Assembly: GCF_052857255.1 (NCBI RefSeq)
Contig: NC_135497.1
Location: 112,668,808 to 112,732,807 of the forward strand
Length of the DNA: 64,000 nucleotides
Direction of reading: 5' to 3'
Source: Amblyomma americanum
Taxonomy: Eukaryota; Arthropoda; Arachnida; Ixodida; Ixodidae
Part shown: positions 13,201-23,107 of the stretch, in pieces
Numbering within the stretch: position 1 is the first letter of the stretch
How the letters are laid out: every line of letters starts with the position of its first letter
Position numbers and translations under genes: made by a program
The notes under the pieces: generated by a model
Database searches by the model: none
What the model was told of the DNA's origin: nothing
Seen by the model: only the letters and a program-made list of their open reading frames with translations

Positions 13201-14005
13201 TTGCGATGCTGATTCCTCGGTCTAGTAGCAACTGCATGTTCCCCTCGATGATGGCTTCAGTGTTTATGGATTTCGTGGCGCCTACGGTCACGATAACGCT
13301 TGAACGGGGTGGGACGCTCACTTCTTCCTCCAGGATACTTAGGGCAACGTGATTTTCCCGAGTTTTCATTGAAGCGATGGCTTCGTCCGTCGAAAGCGTG
13401 ATCAGCTTGGATCGCAGGTCGATGATCGCCTGATGCTCATTAAGGAAATCCATACCCAAGATCACTTCGCGGGAGCATTGCGGTAGCACAACAAAGGTTG
13501 CAGGATAGGTATGTCCTTTGACAGTCACTCGCGCTGTGCATCGTCCTGATGGCGTAATGAGGTGGCCCCCAGCGGTGCGAATTTGTGGGCCGTCCCAAGC
13601 CGTTGTGACTTTTCTGAGCTGCGCAGCGAATGTTCCATTCATCACCGAGTAATCGGCTCCTGTGTCGACTAGAGCGGTAACTTTCCGGCCGTCGATAGTC
13701 ACTTCTAGGTCGGAGGTCCTGGCTCTTGCATTGCATGTCGCTCTCGGCGTCGGGTCACGGCTTCGTCGCGCATGCGAGTCACGGGTTGGGCGTGTGGTCG
13801 AAGCTCCTCTGGGTGGCGGCGTCGATTTCAAGGTAGCTTGCGTCGTGGTCGAGGTTCTCATTGTGTGCGGCGTCGGTGCAGCGAGTGTCGGTTCTTCATG
13901 CGGCGTCGCGGGTGCAGCGTCTTCATGAGGCGTGGTCGGTGGAGGATCTTCGGCGTTTAGCTCGTGAGCAACCTCACCTCCAGAGGTTGCTGCTTTTAGT
14001 TTCCT
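10298..14005 (-). CDS. pol: Gypsy Pol polyprotein (PR-RT-RH-IN)
   Basis: Open from 14005 in the -1 frame relative to gag; the first Met is at 13861, giving 1187 residues. Numbering from that Met: aspartic protease VDTGAD at 65-70; RT with FCVDYRRLN and the YLDD catalytic box at 484-487; RNase H with HTDAS (Asp 633); integrase zinc module starting H840 with a CRDCQ end; and the catalytic triad D910, D970, E1006 (D-59-D-35-E). A C-terminal GPY/F module (FGPYKVL) follows. The order PR-RT-RH-IN is the standard gypsy order. All catalytic residues are present with no stop, so this is a candidate active pol. Expression is probably by -1 frameshifting near the gag stop, where gag and pol overlap by about 10 nt. 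Confidence 0.93.
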   Translation of the reverse strand, partial: RKLKAATSGGEVAHELNAEDPPPTTPHEDAAPATPHEEPTLAAPTPHTMRTSTTTQATLKSTPPPRGASTTRPTRDSHARRSRDPTPRATCNARARTSDLEVTIDGRKVTALVDTGADYSVMNGTFAAQLRKVTTAWDGPQIRTAGGHLITPSGRCTARVTVKGHTYPATFVVLPQCSREVILGMDFLNEHQAIIDLRSKLITLSTDEAIASMKTRENHVALSILEEEVSVPPRSSVIVTVGATKSINTEAIIEGNMQLLLDRGISIARGIAHFRNSQAEVLLTNFSEEYRHINRGTTIAFYDEISDVRDSFALSDPSAEDPPDQENSPTFDINPALHRNRQDQIRNLLQNYSECFSTSPKVRQTPIAKHRIITDQHVRPLHQSPYRVSPRERQAIRDQVEEMLRDDVIQPSNSPWAAPVVLVRKKDGALRFCVDYRRLNNITKKDVYPLPRIDDTLDRLCNAKYFSSMDLKSGYWQIEVDERDREKTAFITPDGLFEFKVMPFGLCSAPATFQRVMDTVLAGLKWQICLVYLDDVVVFASNFEEHLKRLRTVLDAIKSSGLTLKAEKCHFAYEELLFLGHIVSKEGVRPDPQKTAAIEQFQPPADKKAVRRFLGLCAYYRRFVKNFSRIAEPLTQLTKADVPFKWEAPQAEAFKELQRRLQSPPILAHFDENADTEVHTDASSVGLGAVLVQKSDGLEKVIAYASRSLSKAEANYSTTEKECLAIIWATSKFRPYLYGRPFKVVSDHHALCWLANLKDPSGRLARWSLRLQEFDVTVVYKSGRKHTDADCLSRAPVDAPPLDDDEDAFLGPISASSFAQQQRLDPNLKGLIEYLEGKVSSPPASFKRGLSSFCVQNEVLVKNFTANKTACLLVVPTCLREEVLQASHDEPTAGHLGFTRTLRRIQDKYYWPRLSADVAHYVKTCRDCQRRKTPPTRPAGFLNPIEPPARPFQQIGMDLLGPFPTSTSGNKWIIIATDYLTRYAEAKALPNGTAAEVAKFFVECILLRHGAPDVLITDRGTAFTAELTQAILRYSQTSHRRTTAYHPQTNGLTERLNKTIADMLAMYVDAEHKTWDVILPYVVFAYNTAVQETTQMTPFRLVHGRDATTTLDAMLPNVTEEENVDVAAYLQRAEEARRLARLRIKDQQRSDARRYNLRRRNAEYKPGDQVWVWTPIRRRGLSEKLLRRYFGPYKVLRRLGELDYEVIPDAMTASQRRRVRPEVVHVVRLKPYYAR

Positions 14006-15348
14006 CTACGGGGGCCGGGCGACCTTCCTCGGACCGCGGCTGCGTAGCTGCGGCGTGGCGACGCAAAGCGCGAGGTTGACGGCGATGGTGAGCGCGAAAA
14101 GCGGTTCGGCGTGTACTCCTCTCGACGGAGGTACTCGTCGATTTCGTGCGGACGTTGTCCGAAGCGTGGTCGTGGGGCGTTAACGGCAAATCCTCGAAGA
14201 CCCATACGTCGGTACGGGCAGTGACGAAGAATATGGCCGGCCTCACCGCAATGGAAGCACAACGGCCGGTTGTCGGAAGTCCTCCAGGCGTCGCATTTCC
14301 TGGGGCTTGAGCGTCGGTCATAGGCTGGGCGGGCGGGGGCTGGGAGGCGGCGTTGTGGACCAAGTGGCTCATCTCGGGGAGGACGTGGGGGTGTTCGTTG
14401 GGGCTGAGCAGTCCTTACTGCAGCGGCGTAGGTCATGGCCTGGGGTTCTGTGGCCGTCGGGGTGCCAAGTGCCTGTTGCACTTCTTTCCGTACCACATCC
14501 ATCAGAGTCGCTGCTTGTGGCTGTGGGGAAGATGGCAGTAATCGGCGTAGCTCCTCTCGGACGATTTCGCGGATAACTTCCCGCAAGCTGTCGCTGGTGG
14601 TGGCCGGCGTGTCCGAACGGATTGCACAGGCAGAGGAAGGGCGATTGTACTGCCGAGCTCGAACGTCGAGGGTCTTCTCAATCGTGCAGGCTTCCTGCAT
14701 GAATTCCTCGACCGTTTTTGGCGGCTGACGGACGAGGCTGCCAAAGAGTTGTTCTTTGACGCCGCGCATTAAGAACTGAACTTTCTTTTCCTCGGTCATC
14801 CCGGGATCGGCGCGGCGAAATAGGCGCTTCATCTCCTCGACGTAACTGCGGACGGGCTCATTCGGAAGCTGGATCCTGGACTCGAGGAGTCGTTCGGCTC
14901 TTTCTTTCCTCACGACACTGGTGAATACCTTCAATAGTTCTCTCTTGAATAGCTCCCATGTCGTAAGGGACGACTCGTAGTTTTCGTACCACGTGCGTGC
15001 GGAGCCATCCAATGAGAAAAAAACATGTCCAATCTTTGCCGCATCATCCCACTTGTTGAATGACGCCACGCGCTCAAATTGGTCCAACCATTCTTCAGGG
15101 TCTTCGCCTAGGGATCCATTGAAAGTTGGCGGCACCCGCGGCTGCTGCAGTATGATCGGTGTCGACATCTTCGGTGAGGTTGCGGTGCTCGTAGCCGCGT
15201 CTTTTCGCTGTCTGGTGCGGTCCGGCAGTTTCCCGAACTCAGGCTCCTCTCCCTGGAGACGTCGGCTGGCTCGCTGAGCTGCTGGCTCGTCCTCGGGTGC
15301 GAAGCCCTCTGGGCTGGCTTCACGACTTGAAGGGGGCGTCCGGAACAT
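13996..15348 (-). CDS. gag: Gypsy Gag polyprotein
   Basis: 450 residues. Residues about 80-230 form a retrotransposon capsid (PPTFNGSLGEDPEEWLDQFE, then TWELFKRELLKVF and a RSYVEEMKRLFRRAD region). A single CCHC zinc knuckle, CFHCGEAGHILRHC, lies at 364-377 (CX2CX4HX4C). The N-terminus is charged and low complexity, and the C-terminus is Arg/Ser/Pro-rich, as expected for RNA binding. It ends at TAA 13998-13996, preceded by GGAAAC, where the ribosome could slip back one base into pol. The first Met at 15348 was chosen because it lies just downstream of the primer-binding site. Confidence 0.92.
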   Translation of the reverse strand: MFRTPPSSREASPEGFAPEDEPAAQRASRRLQGEEPEFGKLPDRTRQRKDAATSTATSPKMSTPIILQQPRVPPTFNGSLGEDPEEWLDQFERVASFNKWDDAAKIGHVFFSLDGSARTWYENYESSLTTWELFKRELLKVFTSVVRKERAERLLESRIQLPNEPVRSYVEEMKRLFRRADPGMTEEKKVQFLMRGVKEQLFGSLVRQPPKTVEEFMQEACTIEKTLDVRARQYNRPSSACAIRSDTPATTSDSLREVIREIVREELRRLLPSSPQPQAATLMDVVRKEVQQALGTPTATEPQAMTYAAAVRTAQPQRTPPRPPRDEPLGPQRRLPAPARPAYDRRSSPRKCDAWRTSDNRPLCFHCGEAGHILRHCPYRRMGLRGFAVNAPRPRFGQRPHEIDEYLRREEYTPNRFSRSPSPSTSRFASPRRSYAAAVRGRSPGPRRGN

Positions 15349-15355
15349 GGAAGGC

Positions 15356-15373
15356 TACCCCGCACCTCCACCA
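15356..15373 (-). other. Primer-binding site
   Basis: Two bases after the 5' LTR the minus strand reads TGGTGGAGGTGCGGGGTA. It starts with the TGG expected for pairing with a tRNA CCA end. I cannot name the tRNA with confidence. Confidence 0.6.
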
Positions 15374-15375
15374 GA

Positions 15376-15748
15376 TGTCACGTAGTGGTGACGGCAGTCG
15401 AAGCAGCGATGAATACGGACGAAAGGATCTTCTAAAAGAACTGTTTATTGGGCTGACTTGCACCCAAAATGGACTGAATCACTCGGCGGCGGCGAAGCGA
15501 CAAGCGTGCTCGGCGGTCGTCGAACAGAATGCCCGCCGCTGTAGGCCGTGCTCAATTTAAAGCTGATAGGGAACATTCGAGATAAACGGCGCAAAGTTAC
15601 TAGAACATTCCGGAACAACGTAGAATCAGCTTTGCCTGGCTGCGATCAATCGAGATAAATCTAGTCGCATCTTGCGTCGCAAACAAAGCGATAAGGTGGA
15701 GTCGCGGCAGATTTGAAAAACGAACAAACACTGCAAATATTGGCGGCA
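15376..15748 (-). repeat. Gypsy 5' LTR
   Basis: 373 bp, same length and apparently same sequence as 9815-10187. It is followed by ATAT (15749-15752), the right target duplication. Confidence 0.93.
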
Positions 15749-15752
15749 ATAT

Positions 15753-16700
15753 TCAAGCTGCCCATTTACAAACGCAAGATGGCGATTTTTCCTTGTCTCT
15801 CGTATATTATCTTAAAAGTTGAATTGTTTGGCTCCCATGATGCTGCCAGCATGGGCAAAGAAGCACGAAATTACAAATTTTAAAACCAGCGTGATTTCAG
15901 CTAGGCAAACACAATAAGCAAACGTCCCCAACGCCCAGATATTAAACTGAGGCACCCCTTCTAGGTTGTAGAAATCTGCAAAAGACACCAAATTCTGGTT
16001 GCGACTTTTCTTAGTAAGGATATACAACAGCCTACATGGGTCACTATGTGGTATTGTCTTACGAAGGCTACACAACAAAAAAATTTCGTCTGATGATGCT
16101 TCGGTTTCAAAATTGGAATGATGGCTGTGATGTAAAAGGTCAGTGCAGGTCACATGAGGCGTAAAAACATTGATATGATTTCTGCTTCATCCTTCCTTGC
16201 GATTCCCGCTCAGGAGAGAGGCTGACCTTAATGTTGCAGTGAAATAAAATGAGGGAGCAGAAATTATATCTCAGTTTTTCACGCCTCAAGTGACCTATAT
16301 TGTACTCCTACATCACAGCCACAGTTCGTCTATAAAAACTTAAATCAGAACCAAATAAGATAAGAAACTCAATTGTAAATTATTTTGCGGTTGTTGCCGA
16401 ACACACTGGGATGATCCATGTATACATATGTCCTATGCGTTCTAAAAGAGAAGAAAATAGGCAACCAAAATTTTTACGTCTACAATCCTTACACGCATCA
16501 ACCTTCCAATTCATGACCGAGAAAGCAGAGTCAATTTGGGCATTGCATTAGCCTATAAACAAGCGTCCAAGTGTTCCTGCCAGCATGTCACCAGGACGTA
16601 CTTCCCTGCTAGGTATCTTACGTGCCAGCTCCGTTTCACGGGAGTGTACTAGATGTGTCTTGTGCAAATCATCAGTTTGCTCAGAGGCAAACTTGCTCAC
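15753..16700 (-). other. Intron 6, 5' part, with an imperfect inverted repeat
   Basis: No exon found: I looked for the HPW-containing Aurora exon here and it is absent. An imperfect inverted repeat is visible. GGCTGTGATGTA at about 16122-16133 with GTCACATGAGGCGT at 16150-16163 is mirrored by CGCCTCAAGTGAC (about 16283-16295) and TACATCACAGCC (about 16309-16320). Outer GAAATCAT/CAGAAAT-like arms lie inside it. It could be a foldback element. Confidence 0.45.
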
Positions 16701-16932
16701 ATTTACAATGATGTTCCGGGCATCAGCGCAGACATATGGTGGAAACTGGACTCTTCCGTCACGAATGCGCCGGTATGTCTCCTGCCGGGTCTCAGATTCG
16801 AAAGGCGGCGTGCCGACCAGGAACTCGTAGATGATTATGCCCAGGGCCCAATGGTCAACCTTCTCATCGTACACAATGCCCTCGACGATCTCTGGTGCCA
16901 GGTAATCTAGTGTGCCGCACCTGGTCGCCCGC
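16701..16932 (-). CDS. AURKB: Aurora kinase exon 6 (activation loop and C-lobe)
   Basis: The acceptor CCGGTCTGCAG precedes 16932 and the donor GTGAGC follows 16701. The exon has 232 bp; its first base completes Arg163 begun in exon 5. It encodes RRATRCGTLDYLAPE, the T-loop with phosphoacceptor T166, the APE motif at 175-177, VDHWALG (the DxWxxG helix) and YEFLVGTPPFES. Aurora A has RRTTLCGT and Aurora B RRKTMCGT. Here the residue before the Thr is Ala and the one after is Arg, while the Thr itself is kept. The true exon end is set by homology at RNIIVN; the open frame continues past it into intron. Confidence 0.93.
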
Positions 16933-17816
16933 CTGCAGACCGGGTTGCAAGAACCACAATTAGAGGACAATGAAGCGCAATTAAATACAAGAAAGGATGC
17001 TAAAGCAGTATCTTTGCTCCTGCTGCCAGATGATAAGTCTTACAGGCCAGTTGGCCAGACCACACAAACAGATGGGCATTCAGAACAGAACAAGAATAGA
17101 GGATGGCATCGCAATTCTGTGGGCAATGACAGAAGGCTAGTTGTGAAATGAAGACAGAAAAAGCTAGGGGGTACTGCACTGTTAGTTCCTATGCAGGATA
17201 TTAACGAAAAGGCTGAAAAAACATGTCGGCAATCTGTATTGACGACACGCACTGAAATCCAGAACTTTGACATGAGCACACCATAAATATTTTCATGCGG
17301 GAAACTTCTGTATATACAATGCTGTTTCTAACATTTTAAAACATTAATAAGTCAACTGAATACCCTCTTCAATTCTGTGCCAAGCAGTGTACATTCAGAA
17401 CTAATTGAACCCTAAAAGACTCAATGAATCAATCTTGCACCGTTGAAAATTGCTACCAACATGGTCCGAAACTATGGTTGAATATAACAGCCGGTAATGA
17501 TCAAGATACTATACTGTCTTACACAATGGCCAACACAAAAAAACTTTGGGTGACACTGGCGCTCACCTTACGACTATGATTTGAAACCATTAAAAATTCC
17601 CTTTGATTGTTTGTGAGTTCCTTGGTACACCCTTTCACAGACATCGACACGTTTGCTACCATAACAATCTGCTTTATTACACATCAATGTCCATATTAAC
17701 TGGTGATGCTAATTCGTGACCTTAAGTAACTCAGTGTTCTTGTAATTTAATTCCGCTACTGTGTGGTGTTAGGTGCTCGTACAAGGCCTCCATTTATACA
17801 CTGAAGAGACATTTTT

Positions 17817-17995
17817 CGGTGGTGTAGAGGTAGAGTGCCCAGCTCCTCGCCCAAAGGAAAGTGGTTAGATTCCGCTTGACCACCTGTTTACCGTAAAACT
17901 ACTTTTCTCTGCCGCTACCCTCTTTACCAGTCAGGATGATCCAGTCACACCGGCACAGTCGCCGGGTTTTCTGTTGAACGGGATCTTTAAACCTA
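17817..17995 (+). mobile_element. tRNA-headed SINE, diverged
   Basis: Box A-like GGTGTAGAGGTAGAGTG near 17820 and box B-like GGTTAGATTCC near 17863 lie at tRNA spacing. The anticodon and acceptor stems are not tRNA-like, so this is a SINE head rather than a gene. Confidence 0.45.
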
Positions 17996-19683
17996 ACGAG
18001 TTATAAACTGACCACAGGAATAGCTACCACCTGTAGCTATCAATGATAGCCAGCAATAAAAAAATGTGCTGAAGAAATATATGGCTAAAGCCTCCAATTT
18101 TCAGCAACAGAAAGATTACAATTCCAAGAATGAAAAATAAGGAATCTGCAACATGCTACGGGAAGCCTCCCGCATGTTAATGCAGTGATCTTTCACGCAA
18201 CAGACGTCTCCTCTGCTTCGCTTCTTCGTGCACTGAACTGCCCAGTTCTGGGCACATCAGCCCTTTTTCTCTTACTTCTCGCGGCTTCTTTCAATGCCTC
18301 CTCTTTTTCAACAACCTGCGCCCCGTTCTTTCCACATTTTCAGCAACTCTCTTCACAATGTGTGCTGGGCGCTTTACCTCAATGGCACCTGTCGGCAAGG
18401 TTAATTTTCCTCGCACCTCTGAAGTTTGGCGAGAGAGCTTGCTGTGGTTACGGACAGAGTTGCGAGACTTTTTCTCCGCTCTGCTCTTAATGCTTTTCCG
18501 GAGCACCAATCACACGATCCTGCAGACGTCGAACAAGTCCAGGATTCGAGGACATCAATTTCAATTGTGAACGAACGGTGGAATATTGTAAGGTACTGTT
18601 AGGGAACTATTGACAAAATGGTCCATTCTTTTCATGCATAGTAAACCTTCCTTTTAAGATTGTCGAACGCTTGCATAGAGTAGTATAGAGTGCCACAGAA
18701 AACAAATAGGGAACTTTTTTGATGATAGTAAAATGTCAACACCAAAAAATACAGGCCTGTAGAGGGGAGATCTACTGATATATTGATTATTACAGTTGAA
18801 TTCTACTATATGAAAAAATTGAGTTCACGAACTCCCAATTGAAAATGCACAGGTCCAGAATTTATCGGCATGTGGCCCATTTCACTGTATCACAGCTAAC
18901 TTCACAGGTACAGCCCTGGCTCTTCACACGCACAGTTCGCGAGCACCTTCCCAGTCGCTGCTGGCTAGTGGCCGTAGTATATGCCATGCTAAAATTCAAT
19001 TTAGCATACAGTTTACTGTGCTACAACTGAGAATGAGAGATTTACTGGAGGCGACGACTGCAGTGAGAAATGTTTTACGGCGACATCCTAGCAGGCAGCA
19101 CCTTACTATTACTCGAACATACTTTTCAAAAGCAACTCAGGTGGGTCTTCACAAACCTTTTGGGTTGGTAGCCACATCACACTGCTTCGAGTCCTCGCGA
19201 AGGCCACCACGAACCAGTTTTCAAAAACACAGTGGAAAAGTTTTAAAACAGCGGAAACAGCACATCGACACTGAAACTGAGCCCGCGGCCAGAAGCTAGA
19301 AAAACTCATATGCGTGCAGAATGGCTGATGTAGTGACTGAAAATGAAGAGTATTTTGATAAAATGCTGTGAAAATGACAAGTTTCAAACTCTACTTGCGC
19401 CCAAATTAAATGTCGCATGGCTGCCAAACTGTGCGAAAGCAATCGGGAACGATAGAAACCTACCGTACAAGTTCAATTAGAATAGGGTAACCTTCAAAAA
19501 TCCACGAACATAACTGTTTCAACACATAGCGTCTGAACCACGGTTCGAAGATGCTACATGTCTACGTATGGTCACATGTGTTGCGTGAACAAGGCGACTA
19601 TTCCCAGCTTAGCACGTCAGGTTGTTAAGCGGGTGGACAAAAAAAGACTTAGGCCCGTTTGTGCAATAACAAGCAACTTGAAC

Positions 19684-19918
19684 TTAAGGCTTAAGGGGTT
19701 TGAACATCACAAAACATCTAAGACTACGAGGCACGCCGCAGTGAATGGCTCTCGAAATTTCGACCACCTGGGCTTCTTTAACGTTCACTGACATCGCACA
19801 GTAGATGGGCCTCTTGAATTTCGCCTCCATCGAAATTCGACCGCCGGGGCCGGGATCGAACCCTCGTCCTTTCGAGTCAGCAGCCAAGCGTCATAACCAC
19901 TGAGCCACTGCGGCGACC
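19684..19918 (-). mobile_element. Ruka-type tRNA-derived SINE
   Basis: Read on the minus strand: GCAGTGGCTCAGTGGTTATG (box A), GGGTTCGATCCCGGCC (box B), then the body blocks TCGATGGAGGCGAAAT, GTGCGATGTCAGTGAACG and CCCAGGTGGTCGAAATT, ending before a TTCAAACCCCTTAAG tail. This is the best preserved of the family 1 SINEs in the window. I recognise the type as the tick Ruka SINE from memory. Confidence 0.8.
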
Positions 19919-20237
19919 AGCATCTTGAATGGTGGTTCGCCTTCTAACCACTTTCGTGTGTTTAAGTTGTTTCCATAAATACTCATTTCAGAGTGAATAA
20001 ATGCGTTCAGTTAACAAGAATTGACAGTCAATTCACAGGGGACTAGCATAAAAATTATGGCTTCGTAATTTACCTAATGAGAGTTTCTGTAAGAAGGCCA
20101 ACAAGCAAGCTTTATGCAGAACAAACATCAATTTTGCAGCCGTTGGCTCGTGAAAAGGCCAAAAGAAGCAAAAACATTAACAATGTAGAAACAAGCCTCC
20201 CATGTCTAAAACATTTACATGCACTGCATGCATAGTT

Positions 20238-20330
20238 TTGACCGAGTGGTTGAGGCTCCTTGGGCTGCCGTGCCAAGGAATTCAGGTTTGATGCCTGCAC
20301 TGGGCAGATATCCACTTTTTCTCTTTCCGG
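20238..20330 (+). mobile_element. tRNA-like SINE head
   Basis: GACCGAGTGGTTGAGGC (box A) and GGTTTGATGCC (box B) are about 35 bp apart. No acceptor stem can be drawn, so this is a SINE relic or tRNA pseudogene. Confidence 0.4.
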
Positions 20331-21733
20331 GCTGCTGCTTATATCGGAAAACGAAAGAGTCACCTTATAAATAGCCTACAAAAGCCTGCAGCAACGTTAG
20401 CCTGCAACAATGGCTGAATTCATAATGACCTGCGAAAATAGCCAGAAACAATGAGTTATTGCCCATTTATGGTTTTCATGTAAAACTCACTGACAAAAAC
20501 TTTACCTTAGACCCCTTAGAGGAAATTTTGCTGCCAATTAAAATTCGATCATCTGCTGATTCTACTACCCCGAATGAGTGCCAGAGATGAAGGCACGTTC
20601 GCGAACATTCAGTGATGCAAGCATTCTAAAATATAATGTTTGCTGAAACATATTTTTTCCTACCTGTGATTAGAGAATAAACAGACATAGTTCTTCAGCA
20701 TTAACATGTATATCAGTGAAGTTCATGAAGTTTAAGCCACGCTCTTGCACAACCTTTCCAGATTTAAAATCTTCATTACTCACGATAACAGTGGCCGCTT
20801 TCTGGATGTGGTGCCACATCACAGCACCATGAAACATTTCGACTTCAAAGCAGAACATTAAGAGTCAAGTTTCAACTCTGCATGAACGAATAATCTAGAG
20901 GAGGAGGAAGAAGATAAACAACATTATTTAGTCGCCTGCAGAACGACACGATGACTGAATGGCGCCGTGGCGCAGGCCCTGACGTCTTCTCAGCGGGTGG
21001 TCTCTAATCAACTCGAGCGCGTGTTACTACCGCGGTCGGTCGCCCTAAAGGGCAACGTTCCATCGGACTCGTTCGGCCTTTGTATTTAAAGAGAAATGAT
21101 CAACACCTCTCTGCACATTTTCGCCTGCCTCTACCCAAGGGGTATTTCAGGAGAGTGCGACGTCAACTGTTGTGAGCCCCGCCATCCAGCTTACCCAAGT
21201 GATGCTGCCAATAATTCCGATTGTTTAGAACTATGGTATGTAAATTTTCTAAAAAAACACACTGGCATAGCAAGCAAGTGTGTTGTCGCACTTGTGCAGC
21301 CTTGCGAACAGAGTGAAATTTTTAGGCTCACAAACTGCAGTCCGCTCTAAGAGCTGGTCGTATCTTTGCAAGATTTCCGACCCTCAATCGGTAAACCTTG
21401 CTGTATAGTAGGCTCTAATGCCTTCCCACTTGCCGACTAACCTGGTTAAGCTTGGTTAACTGCTGCTCTCTTGGAGGAAAGGGTTGCAATACCATGCGTA
21501 CCACTAAATGGCTGGAAGCCCGTCTTGGCAATAATATGGCACAGCTGCAGTTCAGGTTCTGGGTTCATGGCAAGGTGCCGGTGAGTGCTGTCTCAACAGA
21601 ATCAAGTGGCAGGCTTGGTCACAGAGGTGCTTAGCAGGAGCTGCATCGCCGACTGGCTAGTAGTTGACTGTTCATCCTCAGTCTGATTGAAGATTTACAA
21701 TGTCCATAGACCCTGACACCAACAGGCATACCA

Positions 21734-22258
21734 TTAAAGGGGCTCTGAAAGGGGCTCTGATAAAGTTGCATTATGCCTGAAATGTTAAAGAACGCTGCTT
21801 CACGAGTACTGTCCGAGAAGAATTTTTTAATGCGCTTTGTAGAAACAGAGTTATCTGTAGTCAAAAATTGAATTTAGCCTCTTCGCGCCTTTCTTTCTCC
21901 TCTCGTCACTTTTTGCACATTGGAAGGTCGGTGCTCCTCCGCCGGCTCCACCTCCGGGGGAGAGCTCTCGGACCCACCGGAACTACACGGCTTATTATCC
22001 GCGGCCTTGGTAGATGCCTGACGTCGGAAGGAATCTAACCAATAGCCATCACTCAACTTGTATACAAATATGCGAGCGACGGAGGAGGGTCAGAACATGA
22101 AAAAGTCGCGAGGAAGGGTTCGCCATCTTTCGCGCGTGATTGTGAGATCTCTGCTGCATGAAGGAGCGTATAATTTGGCTCAGGCGTTCATGACAAAACA
22201 ATGCAGTGATTGAGCAAGTTGGTGTCCTCTACTCGTAAGGTGTTTCAGAGCCCCTTAA
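21734..22258. mobile_element. Non-autonomous TTAA-type DNA transposon (MITE)
   Basis: A 525-bp unit bounded by TTAAAGGGGCTCTGAAA on the left and TTTCAGAGCCCCTTAA on the right, i.e. short terminal inverted repeats flanked by TTAA. TTAA target duplication is the hallmark of piggyBac-class elements. No transposase frame is inside. The left terminus is partly duplicated (GGGGCTCTGA twice in 21739-21760). Confidence 0.65.
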
Positions 22259-23107
22259 GGCTATAGAGAATATTTAGGTAAAGCCGAGTTGACCTTTGGG
22301 CAACCACATACGCTTTTATGTTCTTTGTATAGCAGCTAATTCACTGGACCAGTATTATCCGGCGTGCCAGCTGCACCAAGTTTATGTCATTGCATGTTGA
22401 ACATGGACTGTATTAGGCCACGTAGCACATAGTTACAACCCATTAACTTTCTCTGTTAAACTGCACACTGTTAACCTACAGCCTGTGTTGTAACAAAACA
22501 TGAAAAACATCTGTAGTTCATTCCACAGAGCTGTCCAGTCCGTAAATTACCAACAGTTCATGCAGCAGAGAGGCCTCCGTGTCACAAACTGAACAGTGCA
22601 ACTGCCACGCCACAGCAAGAAATGTGAAAGGCCCCTGAGCAGCAATTAACTCACCTCCACCTTCAGTTTAGCATCAAATCTTAATCTTTTCAAGGCCACT
22701 GTGGCATACATCTCCCGAAAAGACAGTGCTAAATGTATGTTGTTGCATACCAAGCCCTGCACATGTGCAGCACCAAGAATGCGTATTCACATACCACATT
22801 TTTATATTTTCCTGTAAGTCATGTTCTTTTTAATTTTCCATCTGTGAGTCATATAGTACAATGAAAAATCATGCACTGCCACACGGCATCTTTTGGCATG
22901 ACCAGTAACTAATCTGAAGAGAAAACCAATGCCTCCAACCCCAGTACACCTCTGCCCTCCACATCCAGACACCAGAAGACTCCATGGAACCCAGTGACGA
23001 AGCCAAGTGCATCTCAGTGCCCTGCTGAACTTTTTCAGAGTGTGGCGTCCTAACCTTTTTCGAATCAAATTGCCCACTCATTCATTCACTGTTCTTTCTT
23101 ACTGAAT

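Larger units (their letters stand above)
9815..15748 (-). mobile_element. Ty3/gypsy LTR retrotransposon, apparently intact
   Basis: A 5934-bp element on the minus strand: two 373-bp LTRs (TGCCGCC...CGTGACA on the minus strand), a primer-binding site, gag, pol in the -1 frame, a polypurine tract and a 4-bp target duplication ATAT. Gag (450 residues) and pol (1187 residues from its first Met, open from 14005) have no internal stop, and all catalytic residues I could check are present. LTRs look identical by eye, so insertion is recent. It lies in intron 6 in the same orientation as the kinase gene, so its LTR poly(A) signals are in sense with the host transcript. There is no env-like third frame. 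Confidence 0.95.

Noticed and set aside
12809..13225. Plus-strand frames over the gypsy element (for example 12809-13225, 10697-11041, 14307-14576)
   Set aside because: They are shadows of gag and pol with no own motif.
16548..16700. Extension of Aurora exon 6 to a stop near 16548
   Set aside because: Residues after RNIIVN lose all similarity; a GTGAGC donor lies exactly there and the true C-terminus with HPW is in exon 7.
19850..19918. tRNA genes suggested by good box A/B sequences (19.9, 20.24, 23.1, 24.7, 34.4, 47.2 kb)
   Set aside because: No complete cloverleaf; the same heads are attached to shared SINE bodies.
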